A stretch of 64,000 nucleotides of DNA from UMGS1312 sp964631595 (GCA_964631595.1 CAZVXL010000001.1:123699-187698); one strand, 5' to 3'; numbered from the stretch's first letter, positions 16,757-25,824 are shown. A program made the numbers and translations. Notes: a model not told the origin generated them from the letters alone.

Positions 16757-17251
16757 TTATCTGTATTTATCAAGTATTCCCGAAAGATCCTCGGGAACAA
16801 GTCTGCCGTATACGTCCTCACCGATGGTAAGCACGGGGGCAAGTCCGCAGGCGCCGATGCAACGTGTTGCATCAAGGCTGAAGCGGCAATCCTCGGTGAT
16901 CTCACCGTTTCCGATGCCGAGCATCTCCTCAAGCTTTTCCATGAGGATTCCGGAGCCCTTTACATAGCAAGCAGTTCCGAGGCACACCGCAACGGGATGC
17001 TCTCCCTTGGGATTGAGCTGGAACTGTGAGTAAAAGGTTGCAACACCGTATACCTCGGAGAGCGGCACGTCAAGTGCAAGAGCGATATACTTCTGTACCT
17101 CCTCGGGCAGGTATCCGTAGATATCCTGTGCCTTCTGGAGCACAGGCATTACCGCGCCCCTCTCGCCCTTATGAGAAGCTATAACAGCATCAAGCTGCTC
17201 CTGCTGCTCGGGCGTTCCTTTGAAAGAAACCGTAGTCATTTTTTTCTTCAT
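16757..17251 (-). CDS. hydC: hydrogenase [2Fe-2S] subunit (HydC/HndA, NuoE-like)
   Basis: 164 residues, the 24-kDa NuoE family. A helical N-terminal domain (ending GYLPEEVQKYIALALDVP) leads to the thioredoxin-like [2Fe-2S] domain with C90, C95 (CLGTAC), C131 and C135 (CIGAC). As gamma subunit it carries one cluster next to the HydB flavin. It is the first gene of the ten-gene operon and is separated from hydB and hydA by seven other genes, an unusual arrangement. GGGAGG lies ten bases before the ATG; a second ATG four codons in is possible. Confidence 0.94.
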   Translation of the reverse strand: MKKKMTTVSFKGTPEQQEQLDAVIASHKGERGAVMPVLQKAQDIYGYLPEEVQKYIALALDVPLSEVYGVATFYSQFQLNPKGEHPVAVCLGTACYVKGSGILMEKLEEMLGIGNGEITEDCRFSLDATRCIGACGLAPVLTIGEDVYGRLVPEDLSGILDKYR

Positions 17252-17299
17252 GATTCAAAATTCCTCCCGGATTTTGTAATGGTATGATATAACTACTTT

Positions 17300-17328
17300 A
17301 TTATACTATACTTCGCGGATTTTTTCTA
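17300..17328 (-). promoter_or_regulatory. probable promoter of the hydrogenase operon
   Basis: A perfect TATAAT (17300-17305 on the minus strand) is preceded at 17 bp by a weak -35, TAGAAA (17323-17328), 49 bp upstream of hydC. The poor -35 suggests activator dependence. The remaining gap (17329-17465) is AT-rich; I found no clear Rex-type palindrome. Confidence 0.55.
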
Positions 17329-17465
17329 TAGCTTTTGAAAAATATTTTAGGAAAAAGTAGGTTTTTATACATTTTTAAGGCGCGTTTTATGGTTAGTTGT
17401 GACAAACTCGTCTTATGTGAGACAAACGCTTTTGTTCTTATCGGATACACTTCACGCGCCTCACG

Positions 17466-17502
17466 CAAAAAGCCCGAGAATACCTCATGATATTCTCGGG
17501 CT
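17466..17502 (-). terminator. terminator of mrp
   Basis: A perfect 12-bp stem (17471-17482 with 17491-17502) is followed by five T on the minus strand, 43 bp after the mrp stop codon. Confidence 0.9.
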
Positions 17503-17545
17503 TCACTATCACGCGAAAGTGCGGCGGATGCCGCGGGGGAAGTGC

Positions 17546-18379
17546 TTATTTTGCAGATGCGGCTTCGATCTTATCTGCCGCGCCGTCAAGGTAATCGTTC
17601 TCCATAAGCTCTATGATGCCCTTATCGCAAAGAGCGGTGAGCTTCGGGTCAAGAGGGAGTCGGGCGATAACGGGAACGCCGCATATCTCGTCCTTCTCCT
17701 CTCCGCCGAACACGCTGATCTTCTTACCGCAATCGGGGCAGGTGATATACGACATATTCTCGACCATACCGATGACGGGGATGTTCATAAGTCCCGCCAT
17801 ATTGACCGCTTTTTCGACGATCATGGATACGAGATCCTGAGGTGTGGTCACGACAACGATACCGTCAAGCGGGATCGACTGGAAGACGGTGAGAGGCACG
17901 TCGCCCGTTCCCGGAGGCATATCGACAAACATATAATCGACGTCCTCCCAGATTACATCTGTCCAGAACTGCTTTACGGCTCCCGCGATAACGGGGCCTC
18001 TCCAAACCACGGGGCTTGTTTCGTCCTCAAGGAGAAGATTCAGCGACATCACCTTGATTCCGGTGGTGCTCTCAAGCGGTACAAGTCCGTCTCCCATGGT
18101 ATAGACCTGTCCCTTGACACCGAATGCCTTGGGGATAGAAGGTCCCGTAATATCGGCATCAAGTATCGCGGTCTTGAGACCTCGGCGCTGCATGATCACC
18201 GCGAGCATAGAGGTTACGATGGATTTACCGACGCCTCCCTTTCCGCTTACGACACCGATAACGTGCTTTATCTTCGAATCGGCTCTGGGAGCCTCGAAGG
18301 TAGGCGCGCCGGCATCGCGCGATGAGCAGTTCGACGAACAGGTTGAACAGTCATGTGTGCAGTTATTTTCTTCTGCCAT
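17546..18379 (-). CDS. mrp: Mrp/NBP35-family iron-sulfur cluster carrier ATPase
   Basis: 277 residues. A cysteine-rich N-terminus (C7, C11, C14, C18) precedes a deviant Walker A P-loop (SGKGGVGKS), switch motifs DADITGPS and DMPPGTGD, and the CPDCG pair used to bind a transferable [4Fe-4S] cluster as a dimer. Family members (ApbC, Nbp35) carry Fe-S clusters to apo-proteins. Position next to an operon needing many Fe-S clusters is suggestive, but mrp has its own promoter and terminator. GGAG lies eight bases before the ATG. Confidence 0.94.
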   Translation of the reverse strand: MAEENNCTHDCSTCSSNCSSRDAGAPTFEAPRADSKIKHVIGVVSGKGGVGKSIVTSMLAVIMQRRGLKTAILDADITGPSIPKAFGVKGQVYTMGDGLVPLESTTGIKVMSLNLLLEDETSPVVWRGPVIAGAVKQFWTDVIWEDVDYMFVDMPPGTGDVPLTVFQSIPLDGIVVVTTPQDLVSMIVEKAVNMAGLMNIPVIGMVENMSYITCPDCGKKISVFGGEEKDEICGVPVIARLPLDPKLTALCDKGIIELMENDYLDGAADKIEAASAK

Positions 18380-18512
18380 TTATATCACTCCAATCTTTAT
18401 TATTCACTTTTTATTTGAGTCCGCGGATATTGTAGAAAGCTCCGACAGACGGATAAGTACGGTGTGTTCCTCGGTCACGGGTAATTGACCCGACATCATC
18501 TCCGAAGAAGCA
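18380..18512 (-). other. long 5' leader of mrp
   Basis: About 130 nt separate the predicted start site from the ATG. On the minus strand the early part can form a CGGGT/ACCCG hairpin; I do not recognise a known riboswitch. It may only be an untranslated leader. Confidence 0.35.
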
Positions 18513-18518
18513 CAACCG

Positions 18519-18547
18519 ATTATATCACATACTCACCGAAATTTCAA
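18519..18547 (-). promoter_or_regulatory. sigma-A promoter of mrp
   Basis: TTGAAA (18542-18547), 17 bp, TATAAT (18519-18524) on the minus strand, with extended -10 TGA. Confidence 0.85.
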
Positions 18548-18600
18548 TGATATTCGCGGTATTGTGCCGCAAAAAGCGCATGATTTTTCGGATGTGGCGG

Positions 18601-18624
18601 AAAATGCCGCGTATTCCTCGGCAT
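18601..18624 (-). terminator. terminator at the end of the ruvC-to-P-type-ATPase run
   Basis: ATGCCG (18604-18609)/CGGCAT (18619-18624) stem followed on the minus strand by TTTT; the distal arm overlaps the stop codon of the ATPase-like gene. Stem is short, so termination may be partial. Confidence 0.55.
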
Positions 18625-20762
18625 TACTTCTTTTTTCTCAGTAGTCCGATCGTACCGACCGCCGCAAAAAAATCGGCGGCAAGTCCCCAGCCGAGTATCA
18701 CCGACGGATACACGTATGCAAGACCGAATATCACGGACACGGCGTATATTCCGCGCAGTACAGTGGAAATGAGCAGATATCTTTTAGCAATGGTGAATCT
18801 CGACGAGAGTTTCCTTACGGTGCGATAAACGCCGAGCACAGCGGCAGTCTCTCCGGATACCGACGGATCCACCGCCGCACCGGAGCAGGCGCACGGCGCT
18901 CCGACGGACACGGAAAAACCGCATCCGCGAAGCTTTTCGCAGTCTCCGACATAGACCACCCGATGCCCCGCCGCCTTTGCCGCAAGGAGGGCATCGCGTA
19001 TAGCCTCATCTCCGTCGGCAAGCACTGCTCCGCTGCGCTTTTCGGCAACAAGAGCGGCAAGAGCATCCGCCCCGTCGGTCTTTGATGCGACATCATCTCT
19101 GTCGCGTATTATTCCGATACGTCTTGCAAAATTCACATCATCTCCCGCGCCGTCGGTAAAGAACACGAACGGGATCTCGTTCTGCTTCAAGTACGCAAGG
19201 TCTCCCGCAAGCTCGGGAGACGGCGGTGTATCGACCGCGACAAATCCGACAAAGGTGAGCCTGTCCGAAAGGACAGAGAGACGCTTTAGGCTGTTATAGG
19301 GCGATTTTTTCACTGCAGCGGCGACAAGCACCGATGCGGACTTCGTTGCCTCGGATGCCGCGCCGAGCAGCTCGGAGAGATGCTCACGTGTCATGGTGAC
19401 CTCATCTCCGTCAAGTCTCAGCCGCGTACACTTCCCGAGCACCTCGTCGATCGCTCCCGTCAGGGCGAAGTAGTGCTCTCCGCCGAAGGAAAACAGCGAA
19501 TAGTGCGTACCGCCCGATGATCTGTGCTCAAGCACGGGCTTCATGGTCTCGGTGGCGGTGATGAAGCGTTCCGCATCGCCCTTACCCTTTAGATGATCGC
19601 TTACGGCGCCGAGTATTTCCTTGCCGTATTTTCCCTTACCGGAATCGGTTCCCGCGATGAGGAGCGAGAACAGATCGTCCGCCTCTCCGCTGTCGGTATC
19701 GACGACACGTCCCGACGTCCACACCGTTCTGAGGGTTACCTCTCCGGATTTCATGAGCGACGTGCTCTCGACTGCAATTCCGTCACAGCCGACAATACGG
19801 TCGGCGGCGCTCACGTCACGCAAGGTCACGCCGCTCTCCTTACTGCGTGCAAGTGCCACAGTCGCGGCAAAGCAGTAAAGCGACGGTAAGATCTCTCCTC
19901 CGACAGTGATCGCGTACGAAAAAAGCACGAGGAAAAGTCCGATGAAATCGGTCGCGGCAAGCGGCACGAAAATGCCGACGAGTATTGCGGCAAAAGCGAA
20001 GATCATTGCACCGGTGCCGAGTCTCACGCCGAGCTTGCGATAAGCCGTGAGTGCAGAGGGCTCACGCGCAGAGGTGAGTGATATCTTCCCCTTCGCGCCC
20101 ACGCGTGTCTGCGCTCCGACTGCGGTCACGAGCGCCCTTGCCGTTCCGCCGAGCACCTCGGAGCCGGCATAGAGGAAGTCCTCCGGCACGACGGCATTAT
20201 CGGCAGTGGGAAGTGTGCTTCGGACACCCTTGCCGACTGTCCTCGGCTTTCCCGATGCGGACGGCTCCGCAACGGAGAGTGAATCGGAGGCTATCAGCTT
20301 CATATCGGCGCACACCGTATCACCCTCATGCAGGAGCACGATGTCTCCGACGGTAAGTCTGTCTCCGCGCACGGAGTGAGGCTTCCCGTCGCGTATCACG
20401 GTCAAGGTGGGTATCCACCTCTTACAGCAATGACGGCATACCATTCCCGCCGAGATATACAGCGCCGCGAAAAAAACGAGTCCGAGCGCAAGAAAAACAC
20501 CGATCGGTACAGAATCGGCGCATTTGTCGAAGGCGGCGGCAGAAAAAGATGCCACCGCCATGACCGCATATCCGACAAGAGAAAAGATGCTCTCAGATCT
20601 TATAAACATGAAGGGACCGCCCGTGTACCACAGATCGTTTTTTCCGTATCTGCGAAGCCTCTCGACGGCACGTCTTCTGTCAAGACCTCTTTCCGCGTCG
20701 CTCGAAAGAGCCGTAAGCAGCTCACCGACGCTCCTGTTCCTCCAGCCCTGATCGTTTTTCAT
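18624..20762 (-). CDS. P-type ATPase homologue lacking catalytic motifs (pseudoenzyme)
   Basis: 712 residues from ATG 20762 (GGAG upstream, 76 bp after the Clp gene). The layout is that of P2-type cation ATPases: N-terminal cytosolic helix, two membrane helices (about 57-108), actuator domain, two membrane helices (about 250-300), P and N domains, then two C-terminal helices. Every key motif is altered. The phosphorylation site DKTGT reads ESTSL (E332). The actuator TGES reads SGKP. The hinge GDGxND reads GDCEKL. The M4 PEG reads GGE. Only two helices follow the P domain instead of six. The frame is open throughout and codon use matches the neighbours, so this looks like a maintained non-pumping protein rather than a decaying gene. 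Function unknown; a regulatory or binding role is possible. Confidence 0.85.
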   Translation of the reverse strand: MKNDQGWRNRSVGELLTALSSDAERGLDRRRAVERLRRYGKNDLWYTGGPFMFIRSESIFSLVGYAVMAVASFSAAAFDKCADSVPIGVFLALGLVFFAALYISAGMVCRHCCKRWIPTLTVIRDGKPHSVRGDRLTVGDIVLLHEGDTVCADMKLIASDSLSVAEPSASGKPRTVGKGVRSTLPTADNAVVPEDFLYAGSEVLGGTARALVTAVGAQTRVGAKGKISLTSAREPSALTAYRKLGVRLGTGAMIFAFAAILVGIFVPLAATDFIGLFLVLFSYAITVGGEILPSLYCFAATVALARSKESGVTLRDVSAADRIVGCDGIAVESTSLMKSGEVTLRTVWTSGRVVDTDSGEADDLFSLLIAGTDSGKGKYGKEILGAVSDHLKGKGDAERFITATETMKPVLEHRSSGGTHYSLFSFGGEHYFALTGAIDEVLGKCTRLRLDGDEVTMTREHLSELLGAASEATKSASVLVAAAVKKSPYNSLKRLSVLSDRLTFVGFVAVDTPPSPELAGDLAYLKQNEIPFVFFTDGAGDDVNFARRIGIIRDRDDVASKTDGADALAALVAEKRSGAVLADGDEAIRDALLAAKAAGHRVVYVGDCEKLRGCGFSVSVGAPCACSGAAVDPSVSGETAAVLGVYRTVRKLSSRFTIAKRYLLISTVLRGIYAVSVIFGLAYVYPSVILGWGLAADFFAAVGTIGLLRKKK

Positions 20763-20838
20763 ATTATCTCCATTCCGCCGACCGCAAGCCGCAGCATCCG
20801 CACCGGATACGTCCCGAGCGCGGAATACCGAGCGGCGA

Positions 20839-23157
20839 TCAGACCGACCTAACACAAAGCTCATCATCAGTTACACCGAGGCGCACCGAAGCAAGCTGTC
20901 CCTTTGCAGCTATCATCTCGGAGGCTATCATATCCTCCACCTTCGTCTGAATATATCTTCTCATATTTCTGGCGCCGTACTTGACGGAGTACGATCTTTC
21001 ACCGATAAGCTCCGCCGCTCCGTCGGTATATTCAAATGAAACTCCTCTGTCCGCCAGCGCCTCGCGAAGCTCATCAAGCATAAGCGCCGCGATCTTCTTG
21101 AAATCGTCCTTATCAAGATGCCTGAAAGTTATGATCTCATCGACTCTGTTTATAAATTCGGGTCTGAGGAAGCCCGATAGTGCCTTCATCGTACGCTCGT
21201 GATCCTTATCCGCATCACTGCCGCCAAAGCCCACGTGGGCATTGCCGTCCAAGGCTCCGGCGTTTGTGGTCATCACGATTACAGTATTCTCGAAGTTTAC
21301 CACACGTCCCGCCGAATCGGTTATCCTGCCGTCGTCAAGTATCTGGAGCATGATATTCATGACATCCGGATGAGCCTTTTCGATCTCATCGAAAAGCACG
21401 ACGGAATACGGGTGACGGCGGATTCGCTCGGTAAGCTGTCCGGCATCGTCGTAGCCGACGTATCCGGGAGGTGAGCCGATGATCCTCGAAACGGAGAATT
21501 TATCCATATATTCGCTCATGTCAAGGCGAATGAGGTTATCCGGAGTTGAAAAAAGTATTCTCGCAAGCACCTTGACAAGCTCCGTCTTACCCACTCCGGT
21601 AGGACCGGCGAAGATAAACGAGATCGGTCTGCGTGCGGCAGATGCACCCGCTCTGCGCCGTCTGACCGCTCCGGCGACGGCAGACACAGCCTCCTTCTGT
21701 CCTATCACCTTTTCGGAGAGTCCCGCCTCAAGCGCCTCAAGGCGCTCGTACTCGTCATCGGTCACGGAGGAAGCGGGAATACCCGTCCATATCTCGATAA
21801 CGTCGGCAAGATCCGACTCCTTCATCTCGACCGCCTCACATTCGCCCTCAAGAGATGCAATGCTCTCGGACAGTCTCATAGATTCCGCCCTCATATCCGC
21901 AAGGCTCTTGTAATACTCCTCGCGTGCCGCCTCATCATCGGTATCCTGCGGCTTCGCCTCAAGCTCGGCAAGCCTTCCGTCAAGCTCCGCCTTTCGGTCG
22001 GACAGCTCACGGCGGCTGTTTATGGCACTTGATGAAAGTGAAATATGAGATGCCGCCTCATCTATGAGGTCGATCGCCTTATCGGGGAGAAATCTGTCGG
22101 TGATGTATCTCTCGCTCAGGCGCACCGCGCACTTCAAGGTGCGATCCGGTATCTTTATTCCGTGGAAGCTCTCATAGTAGGGCTTTATACCTCTCAGTAT
22201 CTCCTCCGTATCTGCCATTGACGGTTCATTCACCATGACAGGCTGGAAGCGCCTTTCAAGAGCCGAGTCCTTTTCGATATGTTTGCGGTACTCCGTAAGC
22301 GTGGTGGCACCGATGACCTGAAGCTCGCCGCGTGAGAGCGCGGGCTTGAGCATATTCGCCGCGTTCATGCTTCCTTCGGCATCGCCCGCCCCGACTATGT
22401 TATGGACCTCGTCGATCACAAGTATGATATTGCCCGCCGCCTTGATCTCTCCGAGAAGTGTCAGCACGCGGGATTCAAACTGTCCTCTAAACTGAGTTCC
22501 CGCAACAAGAGCCGTAAGATCAAGGAGATAGACCTCGCTGTTTTTGAGCAGATACGGCACCTGTCCCGACACGATACGCAGTGCAAGCGCCTCCGCGATG
22601 GCGGTCTTACCGACACCCGGCTCACCTATCAGGCAGGGATTGTTCTTCTGTCTGCGGCAGAGTATCTGTATGACTCTGTCGAGCTCCCTCTCTCTGCCGA
22701 CGACTCGGTCAAGCTGCCCCGCCGCCGCCTTTGCGGTAAGATTCGTGCAATAGGTATCAAGGCATTTGCGCTCCTTCTTCCCCTTTGCACCGGCTCCGCC
22801 CTTTTCGTTCTTCTTTTTATTCTCAGATGCGCCGAGCCCCTCGCGCATAAGCTTTTGGAAATTTATCACCGGGGCGACGCCGTTATCCTCTCCCGATGTC
22901 GTATCGGGGCCGAACGGCAAGCTGTCCGGCAGATTTTCTCCGTCCCCGAGCGAATCCATGAACATCTGTATATCGGAATCCATCCGTTCCAGATCCTCCT
23001 CGGAGAGCCCCATTTTTTTGATTATATCGTCTATCGGCTTGATCCCGAGCTCTCTTGCGCAGGAGATACACAGCCCCTCCTGCTTGGTCTCTCCGCCCTC
23101 AAGCTTCGTTATGAAGACCACAGCCGGTCTTTTCTTGCATTTTGAACAAACAACCAT
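20839..23157 (-). CDS. Clp/Hsp100 AAA+ ATPase with N-terminal zinc finger (ClpE/ClpC type)
   Basis: 772 residues. ATG 23157 shares a base with the pgsA stop (TGATG). The N-terminus is a zinc finger (C4, C7, C30, C33) similar to ClpE and McsA rather than the usual Clp_N repeats. Two AAA+ modules follow: the first with GEPGVGKTAIAE and LVIDEVHNIVGAG, the second with GPTGVGKTELVK and VLFDEIEKAHPDV, separated by a coiled coil rich in Glu and Arg. A ClpP-binding loop and protein unfolding for proteolysis are expected for the family. No clpP, ctsR or mcsAB lies nearby and no CtsR operator is visible. It is co-transcribed with phospholipid synthesis and the ATPase pseudoenzyme. Confidence 0.92.
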   Translation of the reverse strand: MVVCSKCKKRPAVVFITKLEGGETKQEGLCISCARELGIKPIDDIIKKMGLSEEDLERMDSDIQMFMDSLGDGENLPDSLPFGPDTTSGEDNGVAPVINFQKLMREGLGASENKKKNEKGGAGAKGKKERKCLDTYCTNLTAKAAAGQLDRVVGRERELDRVIQILCRRQKNNPCLIGEPGVGKTAIAEALALRIVSGQVPYLLKNSEVYLLDLTALVAGTQFRGQFESRVLTLLGEIKAAGNIILVIDEVHNIVGAGDAEGSMNAANMLKPALSRGELQVIGATTLTEYRKHIEKDSALERRFQPVMVNEPSMADTEEILRGIKPYYESFHGIKIPDRTLKCAVRLSERYITDRFLPDKAIDLIDEAASHISLSSSAINSRRELSDRKAELDGRLAELEAKPQDTDDEAAREEYYKSLADMRAESMRLSESIASLEGECEAVEMKESDLADVIEIWTGIPASSVTDDEYERLEALEAGLSEKVIGQKEAVSAVAGAVRRRRAGASAARRPISFIFAGPTGVGKTELVKVLARILFSTPDNLIRLDMSEYMDKFSVSRIIGSPPGYVGYDDAGQLTERIRRHPYSVVLFDEIEKAHPDVMNIMLQILDDGRITDSAGRVVNFENTVIVMTTNAGALDGNAHVGFGGSDADKDHERTMKALSGFLRPEFINRVDEIITFRHLDKDDFKKIAALMLDELREALADRGVSFEYTDGAAELIGERSYSVKYGARNMRRYIQTKVEDMIASEMIAAKGQLASVRLGVTDDELCVRSV

Positions 23158-23732
23158 CAATTCCGAACCTCGCCCTCTGCATTTGCGGGCAACTCCTGTT
23201 TTTTATTTTTCAGATAACTGAATGAATACAGCACCAATGCCGCGACTGCCGCCGCAGCGGTAACGGCGCACATCAGCTCTATCGCCTTGCGCCCGAGCAC
23301 GTCACCCCACAGTATCATCGCGGCTACGAGCGTATAGAACAGCACCGTCGCCGCCTTGCCGAACACACGGCTTCCGTAGACCTCATGGCGTTTTTTGAAC
23401 AAGAACATCGCTCCCGCCGCCATAAGCCCCTCCTTCACCATGATAAACGCAAATATCCACCAAGGTGTGACACCCTTGAGAGAAAGGCAAAGAAGCACGG
23501 TACACTGCGTAAGCTTATCCGCGATCGGATCAAGCACCTTTCCGAGGCTGCTGACCCAACCGAAATGCCGCGCAATGATGCCGTCCGCAACGTCCGTTAT
23601 ACCCGACAGAACAAATATCCCCGTTGCGGCGATCATTCCCTCCGGGTAATACGCAAGGAACACATAGGCGAACACGCCTACGAGCAATATACGGACAACG
23701 CTTAAAATATTGGGAATATACTTTGCTTTCAT
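23157..23732 (-). CDS. pgsA: CDP-diacylglycerol-glycerol-3-phosphate 3-phosphatidyltransferase
   Basis: 191 residues, integral membrane protein with about five to six hydrophobic helices. It carries the CDP-alcohol phosphotransferase signature D-x2-DG-x2-AR-x8-G-x3-D-x3-D (DVADGIIARHFGWVSSLGKV then LDPIAD). It makes phosphatidylglycerol phosphate, first step to phosphatidylglycerol and cardiolipin. A related phosphatidyltransferase of another head group is less likely given length and the N-terminal NILSVVRI motif. Spacing is 34 bp from the CvpA-like gene and the stop overlaps the Clp start. Confidence 0.9.
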   Translation of the reverse strand: MKAKYIPNILSVVRILLVGVFAYVFLAYYPEGMIAATGIFVLSGITDVADGIIARHFGWVSSLGKVLDPIADKLTQCTVLLCLSLKGVTPWWIFAFIMVKEGLMAAGAMFLFKKRHEVYGSRVFGKAATVLFYTLVAAMILWGDVLGRKAIELMCAVTAAAAVAALVLYSFSYLKNKKQELPANAEGEVRN

Positions 23733-23766
23733 TAATTCAAAAAATTCCTTTCAGCCTCGGTCGCCC

Positions 23767-24501
23767 TTAAATTCTCAACCCGTTTCTGAGTGTATTGGTT
23801 ATGAGCCCTAAGGTATTATTCTCCGAAATGAATTTTATTATTATGGTTCCGCTGATGACATCATCCCCGAACATTTTCGGGGAGAGCGCTCCGAGACCGC
23901 TCATCAGTTCCACCGCAACGGAGGTATATACATACGCGGCGAGGGCGGCAAGCAGGATACCGAGCACAAGTCCCGCCGCCCTGTTGACTGTCTTGAGAAG
24001 CGGAAGCTTGAAAACGGCGTTGATGACAGCGACAACTATCTTCAAGACGAGCACTGCGGCAACAAAGCAGATCACAAACGCAAGCACGTTTGAGAGCATT
24101 GCCGCAACGGGGGATGCTATCGTTTCGCAGATGCTCTCCACCGTTGCCTCCCCGCCCTTGGCGGATTCGGTCATTGCAGATACCGTCTCATCGCTCACAT
24201 TATAGCGCGTAAATATATCGGTGAGCACCTCCGGCATCGTTTCAAGCATATTGAGCACTCCGGCGGAGTCTCCCGCACCGGCAAGAGAGCCTACGGTTCC
24301 GAGTATTCCGTCCGTAATGCTTTTCAGGATAAAGCCGTCGTAGAGCAGCGCCGAAAGCGTCGGAGTAAATACGACGGCAAGCAGCACCGCCGCGATAAGC
24401 GATACGGCGGACAGCACGGTCTTCGCAAAGCCGCGCTTAACACTTGTGACTACGATCGCAATACATATCGCGATAAGGATGGCATCAAGAACAAAGCTCA
24501 C
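23767..24501 (-). CDS. CvpA-family membrane protein
   Basis: 244 residues starting at GTG 24501. Four or more membrane helices: 4-20, 27-46, then about 130-160 and 170-195. A loop of about 80 residues between them is predicted extracytoplasmic. The spread fits CvpA-like proteins (colicin V production), whose biochemical role in Firmicutes is not established. Its ribosome binding site is weak (AGGGG 14 bases upstream), suggesting low expression or coupling to the preceding gene 48 bp away. Confidence 0.7.
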   Translation of the reverse strand: MSFVLDAILIAICIAIVVTSVKRGFAKTVLSAVSLIAAVLLAVVFTPTLSALLYDGFILKSITDGILGTVGSLAGAGDSAGVLNMLETMPEVLTDIFTRYNVSDETVSAMTESAKGGEATVESICETIASPVAAMLSNVLAFVICFVAAVLVLKIVVAVINAVFKLPLLKTVNRAAGLVLGILLAALAAYVYTSVAVELMSGLGALSPKMFGDDVISGTIIIKFISENNTLGLITNTLRNGLRI

Positions 24502-24549
24502 GGTAATTCACCGTCCCCTATAAATATCGTGCCGATCTGCCCATGGCTG

Positions 24550-25797
24550 TTACGGAGCATCGGCGGGCTCCGTCTCATCGGCGGTCGTAAAGCTCAAGCC
24601 CTCCGCCCCGTCTACGCGGCAGAGAACGGCGGAATCGCCCGACGGCAGGAGCATTCCTCCGCCGTCGCGGATATCGACAGAGAGGATATCCCCTCCGCGG
24701 ATCGGAAGCATATATGCACTGCCTCCCGCAAGAGCATACACGGCATCCTTCGAAACGGCAAGAGAGGAAACGCTTCCGCCGACATTGCTATTATACAGTA
24801 AATCGCCGTTCATGTCAAATACAAACACGTCGGAGCTGTCACCGAGGGCACTGTCAGCCGATGCCACCGCCAAGGCTCCGTCGGCACCGTCGAAAACGGA
24901 GAAAGCCTCATATCCGGCAGCCGATTCCATGCTCTTTACAAGTGCGCCCTTATCCGAGAAAAACAGTATCCTGTCCGTGCATATCACAAAGTATCCCCCG
25001 TCATTCCATATACCGCATCTCACGGGGAATACGCCGGCGGCGGTATACACGCTCTCCGGCTTATCGGCGCCGTCGTAATAAAGCTCGACCTCACAGTCAA
25101 AGCCGCCGCTCTCCGCGCCGAAGGAGGCGATGACGACACGCCCGTCATTTCCTATCGCGGCGGAGGTTACGTATCTGTTCTTGTAATAATTTGCCACCGA
25201 GCGGAAGGAGGAATCATAGGTGGAGACGACATATTTCGTCTGATCCGATCTGCACACAAGGAGCTGATCGCCCTCATCGTTCACATCGGCACATTCGATC
25301 TTACCGGATGCGTTACCGTTATGCACTCTCGCGATGGAGGTATAGACCGAATAATCTGTCGTCCCGATATTATATGCAAGCAGGTACTTATCCGATGATG
25401 CCAGCGCCGGCTCGGCATAGCCGAGCTCATAGCTTCGGTTTTCCTCGCCCTTGCTGTTGTACATTCTCAGAGTTCTGTTTCCGATGACGGCAAGCTCGCC
25501 CCTGTACACGGCAAAGCTCATGCTGTCCTGCTCACTGTATTCGGCAGAGCCGAAGCCCGCGGAATACGTGTCTCCTCCGGTGTTGAGATCACGGATAAGA
25601 TACATCAGTCCGGAATAGGTTATCTCATCTCTGAAGGCAAGCATCATCGTACCGAGAAAGAGCGCAAGAAGTATCACACAGAAATATTTTGCGCGGATAT
25701 ACCTATCCGATACACGCAAAAAATAGCTGTTCTTCTCAGGCTCACTCTGCCCTCCGGCTCCGCTCTGAGTGACTGAATTATTCTTAATCACCGCCAT
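24550..25797 (-). CDS. membrane-anchored beta-propeller-like protein (DUF5711 family)
   Basis: 415 residues. A 35-residue cytoplasmic N-terminus, one transmembrane helix (about 37-56), then an extracytoplasmic domain with repeated beta strands of propeller character (ALASSDKYLLAYN, AAIGNDGRVVIASFG, FVFDMNGDLLYNSN). This matches the DUF5711 family common in Clostridia, of unknown function. AAAGGAGG lies seven bases before the ATG. It lies 27 bp after truA in the long operon; neighbours give no specific hint beyond a cell-envelope theme with the CvpA-like protein and pgsA. Confidence 0.75.
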   Translation of the reverse strand: MAVIKNNSVTQSGAGGQSEPEKNSYFLRVSDRYIRAKYFCVILLALFLGTMMLAFRDEITYSGLMYLIRDLNTGGDTYSAGFGSAEYSEQDSMSFAVYRGELAVIGNRTLRMYNSKGEENRSYELGYAEPALASSDKYLLAYNIGTTDYSVYTSIARVHNGNASGKIECADVNDEGDQLLVCRSDQTKYVVSTYDSSFRSVANYYKNRYVTSAAIGNDGRVVIASFGAESGGFDCEVELYYDGADKPESVYTAAGVFPVRCGIWNDGGYFVICTDRILFFSDKGALVKSMESAAGYEAFSVFDGADGALAVASADSALGDSSDVFVFDMNGDLLYNSNVGGSVSSLAVSKDAVYALAGGSAYMLPIRGGDILSVDIRDGGGMLLPSGDSAVLCRVDGAEGLSFTTADETEPADAP

Positions 25798-25824
25798 GCG
25801 CCTTCCTCCTTTCCCGCTTTTCTC

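Noticed and set aside
17252..17465. Rex operator before the hydrogenase operon
   Set aside because: TTGTGACAA and GTGAGACAAAC occur, but not the TTGTnAA-N4-TTAACAA type palindrome, and they lie over 60 bp upstream of the promoter.
23157..23160. TTG one codon upstream as start of the Clp gene
   Set aside because: The ATG at 23157 directly overlaps the pgsA stop and is the better initiator.
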